DNA of 64,000 nt from Armatimonadota bacterium (lineage in GTDB: Bacteria; Armatimonadota; Chthonomonadetes; Chthonomonadales; Chthonomonadaceae), in the NCBI GenBank assembly GCA_028871815.1, contig JAGWMJ010000007.1, positions 62,001-126,000 of the forward strand, written 5' to 3'. A model generated the notes under the pieces. It saw nothing but the letters and a program-made list of their open reading frames with translations. It was not told the origin of the DNA and made no database searches. The stretch's first letter is position 1; each line of letters starts with the position of its first letter. This document shows, in pieces, positions 16,368-25,384 of this stretch. The position numbers and the translations under genes are program-made.

Positions 16368-18538
16368 GCGCCGAGAAGAGTACGCTCGATGAACCGCGTC
16401 ATCAACGCATAAAGGTGCATGCTCATTCCCTCGATGCCGTGGTGTTTGCCCGGATAGAACATGGTTTCAAAAGGTTTGCCGGCCCTTTGCAGCGCCGCGG
16501 CAAGACATGCCGTGTTTTGAAAGTGCACATTGTCATCGGCCATTCCGTGGATCAGCAGGAACTCGCCGGCAAGCTTCTCGGCGAGTGGCATGCACGCCGT
16601 TGTCTCGTAGCCGTCCGGATTCTCATCGGGTACCTTCATATACCGCTCCGTGTAGATGGAGTCGTACAGCTTCCAATCCGTCACCGGCGCCACGGCAATC
16701 GAGCATCTGAAGGTCCCGCTGCCACGCAGAATACACTGCGAAGCCATATAGCCGCCGTAGCTCCATCCCCAAATGCCTATTCTGCCTCCATCCACAAACG
16801 GCTGCTCCGCCAGCCATTGCGCCGCCGCTATCTGATCGATCACTTCGAAGTGGCCGAGACGGCCGGCGACCACCTTCATAAACTCGCGCCCGCGCCCACC
16901 GGAACCGCGGCCATCCACCAGAACCGAGATAATGCCCTTCTGCGCCAGCATCTGCTCAAATCCCGCCCCACCGCCCCACGCATCCATCACCACCTGCGAG
17001 CCGGGACCGCCATATGTGTGCATCAGCACAGGGTAGCGACGGCCCGGATCGAAATCGGCCGGCTGCAGTATCACCGCGTTCAGGGTGATGCCGTCCCTCG
17101 TTGGAATCGCGAGAAATCGCCACTGTGCCGGCCGAAATCCGCGAATCGCGGGAGGACTGTTCTGCTTGAGTACAGCCAACTCTTCTCCATTCGAACGGTG
17201 AAGACGCTCCATAGGCGGCTGCTTCCGACTGGAGTGGGCGCCGATGTAGTGCTCGCAATTTGGTGCAAAGAGTGCGGAGTGCACGCCCGCGCCTTCGCTA
17301 ATCCGCCACATATCACCGTGCTTCAGTGGTATGCAGTAGATTTGCCGCTCCATCGGCGAGGGTGACGCTGCCAGAATCCACGCGCGCTTTTCGGTGGCAT
17401 CTACCGCCAGCACGCGCACAACGTCCCAATCGCCTCCCGTGAGCCATCGTTCCCGCTTCCCGCTAAGGCTGCGCAGCGAGAGATGCTGGTACCCTGCTCG
17501 CTCGGAGAGCCACAGAAACCGGTTGGAGTCGCCCACGAACGTGATCTGGCCATGGCCCTCCACCCACGCATCGTCGCGCTCTACAATCACGCGCTCCGGG
17601 TGCATCCGGCCGGATCGTACCCGGAACAGCTCATACCGAGACTGGCGGCGCGGCACCCGTGAGAGGAGAAGAGAGCCATCTGGTGCGTATTGGAGGTGCG
17701 TCACGTAGTACTCTGCATCTCGCGACTCGGGCACCCACCGTGTTTTAGGCACGCTCTTATGTCGGCCACGTGGTACCGAGACGACGCCGATGCGCATTAG
17801 CGGATTTGGGTCGCCTGCCTTTGGATAGAGCATCCGCACCGGCTCAAGGAGGCGGCTTTCGTAGTCCGTGATGCCGATCTCGGGCACGGCCGATTCATCA
17901 ACGCTCCAATAGGCGATGCTGCGCGAGTCCGGAGACCATATCCAGCCGTCGACAAGGCCGAGCTCTTCTTCAACCACCCAGCCAAACCGTCCATTGTAGC
18001 GGCGAGTGGTGGCCGTATCCGTGAGTTGCTGCTCCGACCCGGTGGCGAGATTGAGCACCCAAATCTCGTCGCGCTTCACATAGCCGATCCGGGAACCATC
18101 GGGCGACCACTTCACATTCCGCTTCCTTGTCCGGGTCTCGCCAACGGCTGTCAACCGGCCGGTAGCGAGCGTATACACCCACAGGCATTCCGAGCCCGGT
18201 TCGACGGCATGCGCGCGCGGCGGATCGCAAAAAAGGATCGCCGATTCGTCTGGTGACCAGATGTAACCGCTTATCGTGAGCGGCTGCTCTGCGGCTGGGT
18301 CTGTTTTGCCCGGTACGTTCAGTGCTTCCGGTGCGATCAGGACCTCAGCGGCGCGCTTCTCCACGTCGTAAACCCAGACTGTCTGAACGGTTGAACCCGG
18401 AGCGGCATCCAGGTAACTAAACTTTGCGCCGCCGGAGATCCAGCAGGGCGATTTGATCGTAGCGGTATCGAAGCGCCGCTTGAGGAAGAGATCTTCCAGG
18501 GTGAGGAGAGTGGCTCGGCGGGGCGTTGTAGACTTCAT
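16364..18538 (-). CDS. S9 family peptidase, dipeptidyl-peptidase IV type
   Basis: This 724-residue serine peptidase has an N-terminal eight-bladed propeller (about 40-480, with repeats such as YIWSPDES and VKWSPDGSRIGYV) and the C-terminal alpha/beta hydrolase domain. Its triad is S593 (GWSYGGYM), D668 (ADDNVHFQ) and H700 (KHHGIEG). GWVVEEELGL is the double-Glu loop that anchors the free N-terminus of substrates in DPP-IV, so removal of N-terminal dipeptides is likely. ATG 18538 gives no signal peptide, which is odd for an enzyme usually exported. Confidence 0.92.
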   Translation of the reverse strand: MKSTTPRRATLLTLEDLFLKRRFDTATIKSPCWISGGAKFSYLDAAPGSTVQTVWVYDVEKRAAEVLIAPEALNVPGKTDPAAEQPLTISGYIWSPDESAILFCDPPRAHAVEPGSECLWVYTLATGRLTAVGETRTRKRNVKWSPDGSRIGYVKRDEIWVLNLATGSEQQLTDTATTRRYNGRFGWVVEEELGLVDGWIWSPDSRSIAYWSVDESAVPEIGITDYESRLLEPVRMLYPKAGDPNPLMRIGVVSVPRGRHKSVPKTRWVPESRDAEYYVTHLQYAPDGSLLLSRVPRRQSRYELFRVRSGRMHPERVIVERDDAWVEGHGQITFVGDSNRFLWLSERAGYQHLSLRSLSGKRERWLTGGDWDVVRVLAVDATEKRAWILAASPSPMERQIYCIPLKHGDMWRISEGAGVHSALFAPNCEHYIGAHSSRKQPPMERLHRSNGEELAVLKQNSPPAIRGFRPAQWRFLAIPTRDGITLNAVILQPADFDPGRRYPVLMHTYGGPGSQVVMDAWGGGAGFEQMLAQKGIISVLVDGRGSGGRGREFMKVVAGRLGHFEVIDQIAAAQWLAEQPFVDGGRIGIWGWSYGGYMASQCILRGSGTFRCSIAVAPVTDWKLYDSIYTERYMKVPDENPDGYETTACMPLAEKLAGEFLLIHGMADDNVHFQNTACLAAALQRAGKPFETMFYPGKHHGIEGMSMHLYALMTRFIERTLLGA

Positions 18539-18665
18539 AATGGTAAATGATTCCGTAGGAGCGCGGTCAACTCCTGCGAAGGATCTGCGCACAGCAAACT
18601 GGGCACTATAGGAAGACTTGCTCGCAAGCGCGCACCAACCGTAAACTCGACTGGGGTTCAAGGCT

Positions 18666-20330
18666 ATGCAAGCAGTGCAACAGGCTCTTCCCGCGCCAAC
18701 GATCGAAGGACCGAACACGCTGACATGGGTGCGCCGCTTCTCTACGTGGCCTGCCCGCGCGGCGGTGCTGATCGCTGCCGCATTGATGCTGGCGCCATTC
18801 ACGGGTTGGATTGCGCTGCGGTCGATATCTCAGCCCAACTCGGCCTCCATGGCATATCGCGCATTTCCACGCGTACGGGCAGCGGTGCACAATGCCGGAA
18901 CCGGGGACGGCGGTCCGCTGGCCGATCGCATCCGCCAGGTACTGCGCAGCCATCCCGAAGATATGCGGCTGCAGTTAGGTGCGGCGATGATGTCGGCGGA
19001 CGAGGTGAGCGCACTCAGCATGCTACGTGCTGAAGGGCTGGCCAATCCCAATAATCCAATGCCTCTGGCGCTGGAACTCCGCCTCGCCATCAACTCCGAC
19101 TTCCGGTTTACCTCCGTCGGCGGCGGCTTTTCCCTATTCGGCTCGGCTCAGCACGCTTCTGAAGCAACGGTTACGGCATTTGGCGCGGCCGCGCATCGTG
19201 GAGCGCTTCTTGACGCCGGTAACGGCTACTTTACGCTGATGGAGGCGATCGGCGATTCGCTGAACCATGATGACGCCGGCGCGGTCTGGTTGCTCCAGCA
19301 AGCCGCAGTGGCTCCGCGATTCGACGACTACTCCGAGCAGTCCATCCAGTGTATGTGGCATTTCTACCGGTCGCTTGGGTGGAACTGGAGCAGCATGATT
19401 CAGCTGGGCTTGACGCAGCAACTGATGTCGCCACAACTCCACGTATTCCTCGATTTTGCCGCCTACGCAAGCTGGCTGGCGACGCAGCAAGGAAGACTGG
19501 GCAATGAACACGCCGAGGCGGCAATCCGGTTGGCGATACTTGGCCTGGGCCGCCAAATCCGCAAACACAGCACCACCTGGTACGGCGCTGGTGTGGGCTG
19601 CCAGATCGTAAACGTGGCCGTCCAGGGCGTGGAGGCGGGGTACGATCGGTTCACGGAGGCAGTGGTAGACGAAGCCGGCAACTTTGGCGAGGTGAACCAA
19701 CAGCGGCGCAACTTTGTTGGATGGCTGAAGCGACGGCACCTCTCGGCAAACGTTGCCGCCGTGATGGATGAGTTCCGGGCCGACGACCGCCTGGCTGAGA
19801 TTGGGCGAAACCCGGATGCGACGGAGGCGGCCGATCATCTCATCACCAACCTCGCTTACTCCTGGGAACTTTGCGCCGCAGCGGGTATCTGCACGGTTTG
19901 GCTGCTGGTCGCCGGCGCTTGTGCGATGCTGGCTCGCAGCGCCAAATCGGTGGCGGGCCCCTTACTCGGCGTCGGTTTATCGGGGTTGCTGATCGCACTT
20001 TGGTGCGCGGCCAGGGTCTCCAGCGCACAACTCGAACGCCCGATATGGTTCACGGGCGGGCTTTTTCTTGGCGTGTTATTGGTCATAATGGCTGCGACCG
20101 TCACCGGCATCCTGCTGCTGAGGCTGACGGCAGGCATGGCTGCATCCCTGGTTCTGTTTGCCATGGCGCCGCTTGCCGCCGGCGCCTGGTGTGGCGCGGT
20201 TTACCACACGGCGGTCCTTGAGAGACAGGGCGCCGCACAGGCTGTGGCCATCGCGGCCGGCGAGCCGGCGTGGATGGCGATGCAGGCTGCCGCCCGTGGC
20301 GCGACGCAGCAGTCGCCTGGCGCACAGTGA
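18666..20330 (+). CDS. Membrane protein of unknown function (first of a paralogous pair)
   Basis: This 554-residue protein has one helix near residues 32-52, then a helical region of about 350 residues in the style of TPR/solenoid proteins, predicted outside the membrane. Four hydrophobic helices lie near the C-terminus (about 400-520). I recognise no family. The next gene shares the layout and several phrases (RLQLGAA here, RIQLGAA there; GNGYFTLMEA against NAWFPLMAA), so the two arose by tandem duplication. Three nt separate this stop from a GTG in the next frame. Confidence 0.75.
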   Translation: MQAVQQALPAPTIEGPNTLTWVRRFSTWPARAAVLIAAALMLAPFTGWIALRSISQPNSASMAYRAFPRVRAAVHNAGTGDGGPLADRIRQVLRSHPEDMRLQLGAAMMSADEVSALSMLRAEGLANPNNPMPLALELRLAINSDFRFTSVGGGFSLFGSAQHASEATVTAFGAAAHRGALLDAGNGYFTLMEAIGDSLNHDDAGAVWLLQQAAVAPRFDDYSEQSIQCMWHFYRSLGWNWSSMIQLGLTQQLMSPQLHVFLDFAAYASWLATQQGRLGNEHAEAAIRLAILGLGRQIRKHSTTWYGAGVGCQIVNVAVQGVEAGYDRFTEAVVDEAGNFGEVNQQRRNFVGWLKRRHLSANVAAVMDEFRADDRLAEIGRNPDATEAADHLITNLAYSWELCAAAGICTVWLLVAGACAMLARSAKSVAGPLLGVGLSGLLIALWCAARVSSAQLERPIWFTGGLFLGVLLVIMAATVTGILLLRLTAGMAASLVLFAMAPLAAGAWCGAVYHTAVLERQGAAQAVAIAAGEPAWMAMQAAARGATQQSPGAQ

Positions 20331-20393
20331 CATGTGGAGCAAACGGGCGATGGCAGGCTGAGTAAACCGACGCGCCAGCGAAGAGGCCACTCT

Positions 20394-22043
20394 ATGATGG
20401 ACGGCGTCCGCCGTTTGCTGCCGGCGGCTACTCCGGCACTGCTAGTCATCCTTGCGGCAGCACCAGCCACACGCTGGATTCTCGCTCGGCAAGCGGCGCC
20501 CGGCAACGATTCACTGCCTATCACCCGAGCTGAAAGCCTGCCGCTCAACCAGATGGCCGACCGTAAGGCGCTGCTGACGCTAGCTAACCGTCAGTTCGAG
20601 GCCGCGGCTGCTCATTCTAGCGATTATCGTATCCAGCTCGGCGCAGCCATCGCCACCTGGCAGCCGTCCTACGCGCTGCCGCGCCTTCGGCGACTCGAGC
20701 TGGCCTTCCCGGATAGAGCATCTGCGCCGGCGCTTGCCCTGCGGTTTGCCGCAGCACACGATATTGTGATCAACCGGCTGGAAGAGGGCATTCTTGACCC
20801 TACCGGCATGGTATACCGCGCGGGCTCTCCGCCCGCCCGGCCGGACTCTGCCCAGTTATCGGCATTTGAACGCGATGCCGCCGCCGGTCGGCGCCTTCAG
20901 CCCGATAATGCGTGGTTCCCGTTGATGGCTGCCGCTGGATGGTGCGCCGGCCGAGCGGATGATCGGGCTCTCGCAGCCCTGTCCGACGCGGCGCGCTGCA
21001 GCCGGTTCAGTGCTGCAACCGCCGATGCAGTAACCGCAGTGTGGGCGGCGGCTGCACTAACGTACGGCGGCTTGACCGGAACCGATCAGATGGCACTGCT
21101 AACTAATATTCACATGTGGCAGTACGTTCGCATCCGAGACCTGGTTCGCTGGGCAACGGCTCGGGCAATTGAGTTGGAGCAGAAGGGCGATTTCGCGGGC
21201 GGATTGAGGATACGTGAGGAGGCGGCAGCTTGTGCGTCGCTGATGATCGTCGGCGCCAGGACCCCGGTTGGTCGTCTGGTAGGCTCGGCGATTTTCGAAA
21301 TCGCAATGGCCCGTCCCGGCGGTGCGCCAGCTCCGGCAGTGGGTTCTGGCGAAGCACAGCCGGCGGCGCGGTTGGCCGCCTTTATGGCATATCTCAGTCG
21401 GCACGGCTGGTCGAACCGGGCTGCGCCGTGGAAGACAGAAATGGTTGCGGTCGAACGCATGCGTGCTATTGCCACGGTGGCATCAGGCTCAGCGGGACCA
21501 GCCGAGGAGACGGTCCCCGTGAACAGGCGCCTGGCGGTGATCTGGCTGGCAGCGCGCATCGTGCTGTACGATTGGCTGTGGCTTTTCGCCATGTGGGCTG
21601 CCGCCAAACTTGCCGCGAGGTGGAGGACCGAAGCGGTTGGCGGACTTGTACTGGTCGCAGCTCTTGCTGCGTTGACCGCGTTTTGCGGATGGGTAGCGAC
21701 TGCAGCCTCAACAACGACCTCGGCGGCGCTGCTGGTAGTGCTGCAGGGCTCCGTTCCTGTAGCAGTTCTGGTCGGGTCGCTGGCCTCCGCTACCCGCGCG
21801 AACCGGCCTGCTGTAGAGCAGTTGAGCGGTGTTGCACTTGCGGCCTCTACGATCGCCGGGTTGGCGTACGTGGTGCTGCTTTTCGTCCTGCTGCCAATTA
21901 ACTTCCGCGAGCGCGGAATGGTGCACAACATGCTCTGGAGCGAGCCGGCCGTTGCGGCGCGGTCCGCCGGCATTCCCGCGCCCGTGCCGGCGGATTGGCG
22001 ACCACTGTTGACCGCCCCGTCCCGCCAAACCGGAATCGGGTAG
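20394..22043 (+). CDS. Membrane protein of unknown function (second of a paralogous pair)
   Basis: This 549-residue protein begins at ATG 20394, with GAAGAGG 7 nt upstream. An in-frame GTG at 20334 would add 20 residues that look unlike a protein start. The layout repeats that of the preceding gene: an N-terminal helix (about 8-26), a long helical soluble part rich in Ala and Arg, and helices near the C-terminus (about 400-505). No family is recognised. Cotranscription with its paralogue suggests a heteromeric complex (inference). Confidence 0.75.
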   Translation: MMDGVRRLLPAATPALLVILAAAPATRWILARQAAPGNDSLPITRAESLPLNQMADRKALLTLANRQFEAAAAHSSDYRIQLGAAIATWQPSYALPRLRRLELAFPDRASAPALALRFAAAHDIVINRLEEGILDPTGMVYRAGSPPARPDSAQLSAFERDAAAGRRLQPDNAWFPLMAAAGWCAGRADDRALAALSDAARCSRFSAATADAVTAVWAAAALTYGGLTGTDQMALLTNIHMWQYVRIRDLVRWATARAIELEQKGDFAGGLRIREEAAACASLMIVGARTPVGRLVGSAIFEIAMARPGGAPAPAVGSGEAQPAARLAAFMAYLSRHGWSNRAAPWKTEMVAVERMRAIATVASGSAGPAEETVPVNRRLAVIWLAARIVLYDWLWLFAMWAAAKLAARWRTEAVGGLVLVAALAALTAFCGWVATAASTTTSAALLVVLQGSVPVAVLVGSLASATRANRPAVEQLSGVALAASTIAGLAYVVLLFVLLPINFRERGMVHNMLWSEPAVAARSAGIPAPVPADWRPLLTAPSRQTGIG

Positions 22044-22181
22044 TATCCAGCCGCTGGGGTGCAGCGTGCCCAGATTACAGCGCAGTTGACGGCAGCCACA
22101 CCACCTCACCTGGTTCTTTCGAAACGGCGGTTCGGCGTGTAATGCCACCTGCCTGGCTGCGACGTTTGCGGAGGAGACGCC

Positions 22182-24848
22182 ATGAAGCTGATATCGCTCG
22201 CTCGAACACTCCTCTGTACGCTGCTGTTTGCAGGCCTCGCGCACTCGATCTGCGCAGCGCAGCCGCCTCCCGGCGAGCTCCTCCAGAACCCAGGTTTTGA
22301 GGGAGGCAGCGGCAGCGACGGACAAGGCGCCGGGATTCCCGCCTGGACGGCATTCGGCCTCGGTTACGACATCGATCGCGCCACCTACCGCTCTGGTGAG
22401 CAGAGCCTGCGGTGCGACAGCGTCAACGCCACCTCAATACATGGCGGCTACAGCAATATTGTGCTGAATCAGGACCGCGCTATCCCGGTGGTTGTCTCGG
22501 GCTGGAGCAAGGCAGACTCGGTGAGCGGACCGGCCAACGGCGACTATGCCGTGTACGTGGACGCCACCTATATGGATGGCACGCCCCTGTTCGGCCAGAT
22601 AGCAGAATTCGACGCCGGATCACACGACTGGCAGCGCCGGCAGGAACTGATCCTGCCGGCCAAGCCGCTCAAATCGCTGATGGTGTACGCCCTGTTCCGT
22701 CTCCACAGTGGAACCGTTTGGTTCGATGACTTCTCGGTGCACGAGGTAAGCGGCGACGGTATCTACGACAGCCAGCCGTTGATGCCACTGCCGCATGAAG
22801 GCGACACCGGCCATGCGTTGCAGGTAGCGTCGGCCGGACTGGCGCTGGATTTCAGCAGCCGTGGCGTTATCGACGGTACCGAGTTGAACGGCGTAGACGT
22901 GACGCCGAAGTCGACCGGCGGTATCTACGTCCGTGACGTCGGCAGCGACGGACCCCTGAATGCCATGACGGGTACGACGGCGCCATACGGCAAAGGCGGA
23001 ATGAGTATCGACATCCCACACAACAGCGATCTCGGCATATCGCTCAACGTCAAGTTTGAGCCGGTGGCCGGCGGAATCGGCGTCTCCGGCGAGATCGATG
23101 ACCTCACCCACTCCGACCGGGCAGTCACCGTGTATGTTGCCATCCCAATTCGTGCAGACGGCTGGCTATGGGGCGACGACATCCGGCACAGCAACGTTGT
23201 TCATGGAGGTGACGAGTACACCAACCAGGTGCGGGTACCTGAGGGCGCAACGGGAGGCATGTCGCTCTATCCGTTTGGGTGCGTTGCACACCAGGGACAG
23301 GGCCTGGCTATTGCCAACCAGATGGACTGGCCCACGGTGTACCGGATATTCTACAACGGATCGTCACGGCAGCTGGTGATCGCCTGGGACTTTGCGCTCA
23401 CCTCCAAAAGCGTGTCATGGCAGCCCCGCAATGCTCGGTTTGGCTGTACCGTCTATGCACTGCCCGCCTCCACAGCATCGTGGGGCTTCCGCGCCGCCGC
23501 CCTGGCATTCTACGCGATCAACGCACCCGATTACACGCGACGGGCCACCAAAGATGGAACCTGGCTGCCGTTTACCGATCCATCCACCATTCAGCAGCCT
23601 CAGGACTTCAACTTCGCCTACCATGAGGGCGATAACAGCCTCAAAGCGGATAACAACCTGGGGATCCTCGCGTTCCGGTACACCGAGCCGATGAGTTGGT
23701 GGATGGCGATGCCACCCTCCACACCACGTACCATGACGAACGCGGTGGCCGAGATGAAGTCCATTGCCGCGGATCCAAAGCAGAAGGACCACGCCATGGC
23801 GCAGGCCGTGCTCTCCAGCGGAACTCAGGATGCCGATGGCCAGTACAACCTGCAGTTTCAGAATCAACCATGGTCCAACGGCGCCGTATGGGTACTGGAT
23901 CCCAATCCTGAGATCGCAGCCACGAGTGCGGCTCCAACCCGCGGCTCGCTAGCCTATTCACTGGCGCAGGGCGACGCCATGTACGGCTCCGCAGCGGCAG
24001 CAGCACGCGGGGTCCAGGCCGGCGAATACCTTGATTCCCTGGAGGGTTGGTCGGATATCGAGGACTACCGTCTCAGTGACCTGCAGGCAGCTACCAGCCC
24101 GCTGACGTTCGACGCTACCTCGCGCTCACCGGTTCTGCCGGAGTGGTTCAGCACATTTGAGTTTGCCCGGTTCCTGAGCAGCGACCTGCATAATCGCGGC
24201 AAGCTGCTCTTTGCCAACTACACGCCAATTCGCTTCAGCATCTTCTCGTCCATCCTGGACGTGATGGGGATCGAAGTGAACTGGCTGGGCGGTCCGACCG
24301 GGTTCAATCCCGACTCCGATGCGACTATGGACCTCCGCCGCACGCTGAGCTTCCAAAGGCCTTATCTGCTCTTGATGAACACCGATTTCAATGCGTTCAG
24401 CGCGGCGGATGTGGATCTCTATTTCCAGCGATCGATGTTCTACGGCATTTTTCCGAGCATGTTCAGCGCCAACGCCGCCACCAACCCCTATTGGCAGAAT
24501 CCCACCTGGTACAACCGCGACAGGCCAACCTTCAAGCGATACCTGCCGGTGATCGACCAGCTCTCCAGCGCCGGCTGGCAGCCGGTAACATGGGCCGCAT
24601 CCGCCAACCGAAACGTCTATATCGAGCGATTCGGCTCCCGGTACTTCACGCTGCTGAACAACAGCGACTCCGGCCAGACCAGTACGATCTCGATCGACAT
24701 GGCCGGCCTCGGCGATACCGGCATGACGCCTACGGTGACCGATATGCTGAGCGGTGCGAGCCTGCCAACCACAGCAAGTAACGGCAGCGTTATTGTGAAG
24801 ATCCACCTGGATGCACAGCACGCCGGCGCGTTGAGGCTGAGCAAGTAG
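22182..24848 (+). CDS. Large secreted protein with N-terminal CBM4/9-like module, putative glycoside hydrolase
   Basis: This 888-residue protein has a signal peptide (to about residue 26) and a CBM4/9-type jelly roll (about 30-190: LLQNPGFEGG ... GYDIDRATYRSGEQSLRC ... VWFDDFSVHEV). A beta-rich region follows, then an alpha/beta region (about 500-780) whose phrases look like a glycosidase barrel (EGWSDIEDYRLSDLQA; RGKLLFANYTPIRF). A C-terminal beta-sandwich with the tail HAGALRLSK ends it. I cannot assign a GH family or catalytic residues. The start is supported by GGAGGAG before ATG 22182. The neighbouring membrane paralogues could act on the same substrate, but nothing proves it. Confidence 0.75.
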   Translation: MKLISLARTLLCTLLFAGLAHSICAAQPPPGELLQNPGFEGGSGSDGQGAGIPAWTAFGLGYDIDRATYRSGEQSLRCDSVNATSIHGGYSNIVLNQDRAIPVVVSGWSKADSVSGPANGDYAVYVDATYMDGTPLFGQIAEFDAGSHDWQRRQELILPAKPLKSLMVYALFRLHSGTVWFDDFSVHEVSGDGIYDSQPLMPLPHEGDTGHALQVASAGLALDFSSRGVIDGTELNGVDVTPKSTGGIYVRDVGSDGPLNAMTGTTAPYGKGGMSIDIPHNSDLGISLNVKFEPVAGGIGVSGEIDDLTHSDRAVTVYVAIPIRADGWLWGDDIRHSNVVHGGDEYTNQVRVPEGATGGMSLYPFGCVAHQGQGLAIANQMDWPTVYRIFYNGSSRQLVIAWDFALTSKSVSWQPRNARFGCTVYALPASTASWGFRAAALAFYAINAPDYTRRATKDGTWLPFTDPSTIQQPQDFNFAYHEGDNSLKADNNLGILAFRYTEPMSWWMAMPPSTPRTMTNAVAEMKSIAADPKQKDHAMAQAVLSSGTQDADGQYNLQFQNQPWSNGAVWVLDPNPEIAATSAAPTRGSLAYSLAQGDAMYGSAAAAARGVQAGEYLDSLEGWSDIEDYRLSDLQAATSPLTFDATSRSPVLPEWFSTFEFARFLSSDLHNRGKLLFANYTPIRFSIFSSILDVMGIEVNWLGGPTGFNPDSDATMDLRRTLSFQRPYLLLMNTDFNAFSAADVDLYFQRSMFYGIFPSMFSANAATNPYWQNPTWYNRDRPTFKRYLPVIDQLSSAGWQPVTWAASANRNVYIERFGSRYFTLLNNSDSGQTSTISIDMAGLGDTGMTPTVTDMLSGASLPTTASNGSVIVKIHLDAQHAGALRLSK

Positions 24849-25144
24849 AAGGACGCTAGGCGCCGTGCGAACTGGAGCGGGCCGCGCGGTGTTGGACGCT
24901 ACCGATCACCGCCAGCCGGCCTCACGCTGCTGTTGAAAACTGCACATCCATTGCCGAATGAGGAGGAGCGCCACCGCCCGTTCGTAGTCGGTAACGAGGA
25001 GGCGTTTCGCACACCCTCGGGTCCCAGTGGCCTCAGGCTGCTGCGATTTCCGGGAGTGTGTACGCCCCGAAGAGGCGACACGACGGTCCCGGCGCCAATC
25101 GGTACCTGGCGCGGGATACGGGCTGATGCGCCATGTCCGAGTTC
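24849..25144. other. Intergenic region upstream of the phosphoketolase promoter
   Basis: I find no gene here. A minus-strand open frame covering 24899-25474 has an Arg/Pro-rich composition typical of a chance frame in GC-rich DNA and overlaps the promoter and the phosphoketolase start. Confidence 0.4.
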
Positions 25145-25174
25145 TTGACACATTCGGTAGTCGCCACCTATAAA
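25145..25174 (+). promoter_or_regulatory. Near-consensus sigma70-type promoter of xfp-fba
   Basis: A perfect TTGACA (25145-25150) and TATAAA (25169-25174) are separated by 18 nt, the best -35/-10 pair I found in the window. Transcription would begin near 25181, leaving a leader of about 200 nt before the GTG start at 25385. Confidence 0.7.
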
Positions 25175-25180
25175 GACCAT

Positions 25181-25384
25181 TGCGATGCAGGAGCGCCAGT
25201 GCGCGGGCTGCACACGAACGGACTGCCGATGAAGGCGACCTCGATCGTCGGTCGAGATCGGCAGCTGCCACTCAGGCGCGGTGTATGACCCGACGGCCTC
25301 ATGCGCCGTCGGACGCCACCGTGCTCGTCGGTAGCGACCTGGTCGACTGCGGGCGCGCTTGAATCCGGGCCATGGAGGGTGATC
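25181..25384 (+). promoter_or_regulatory. Long 5' leader of xfp with stem-loops
   Basis: The inferred leader contains a perfect 7-bp stem (CGACGGC at 25291-25297 with GCCGTCG at 25305-25311, 7-nt loop) and a smaller CTCGA/TCGAG stem just upstream. No riboswitch class is recognisable. The sequence could regulate expression of the carbon-metabolism genes that follow. Confidence 0.35.
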
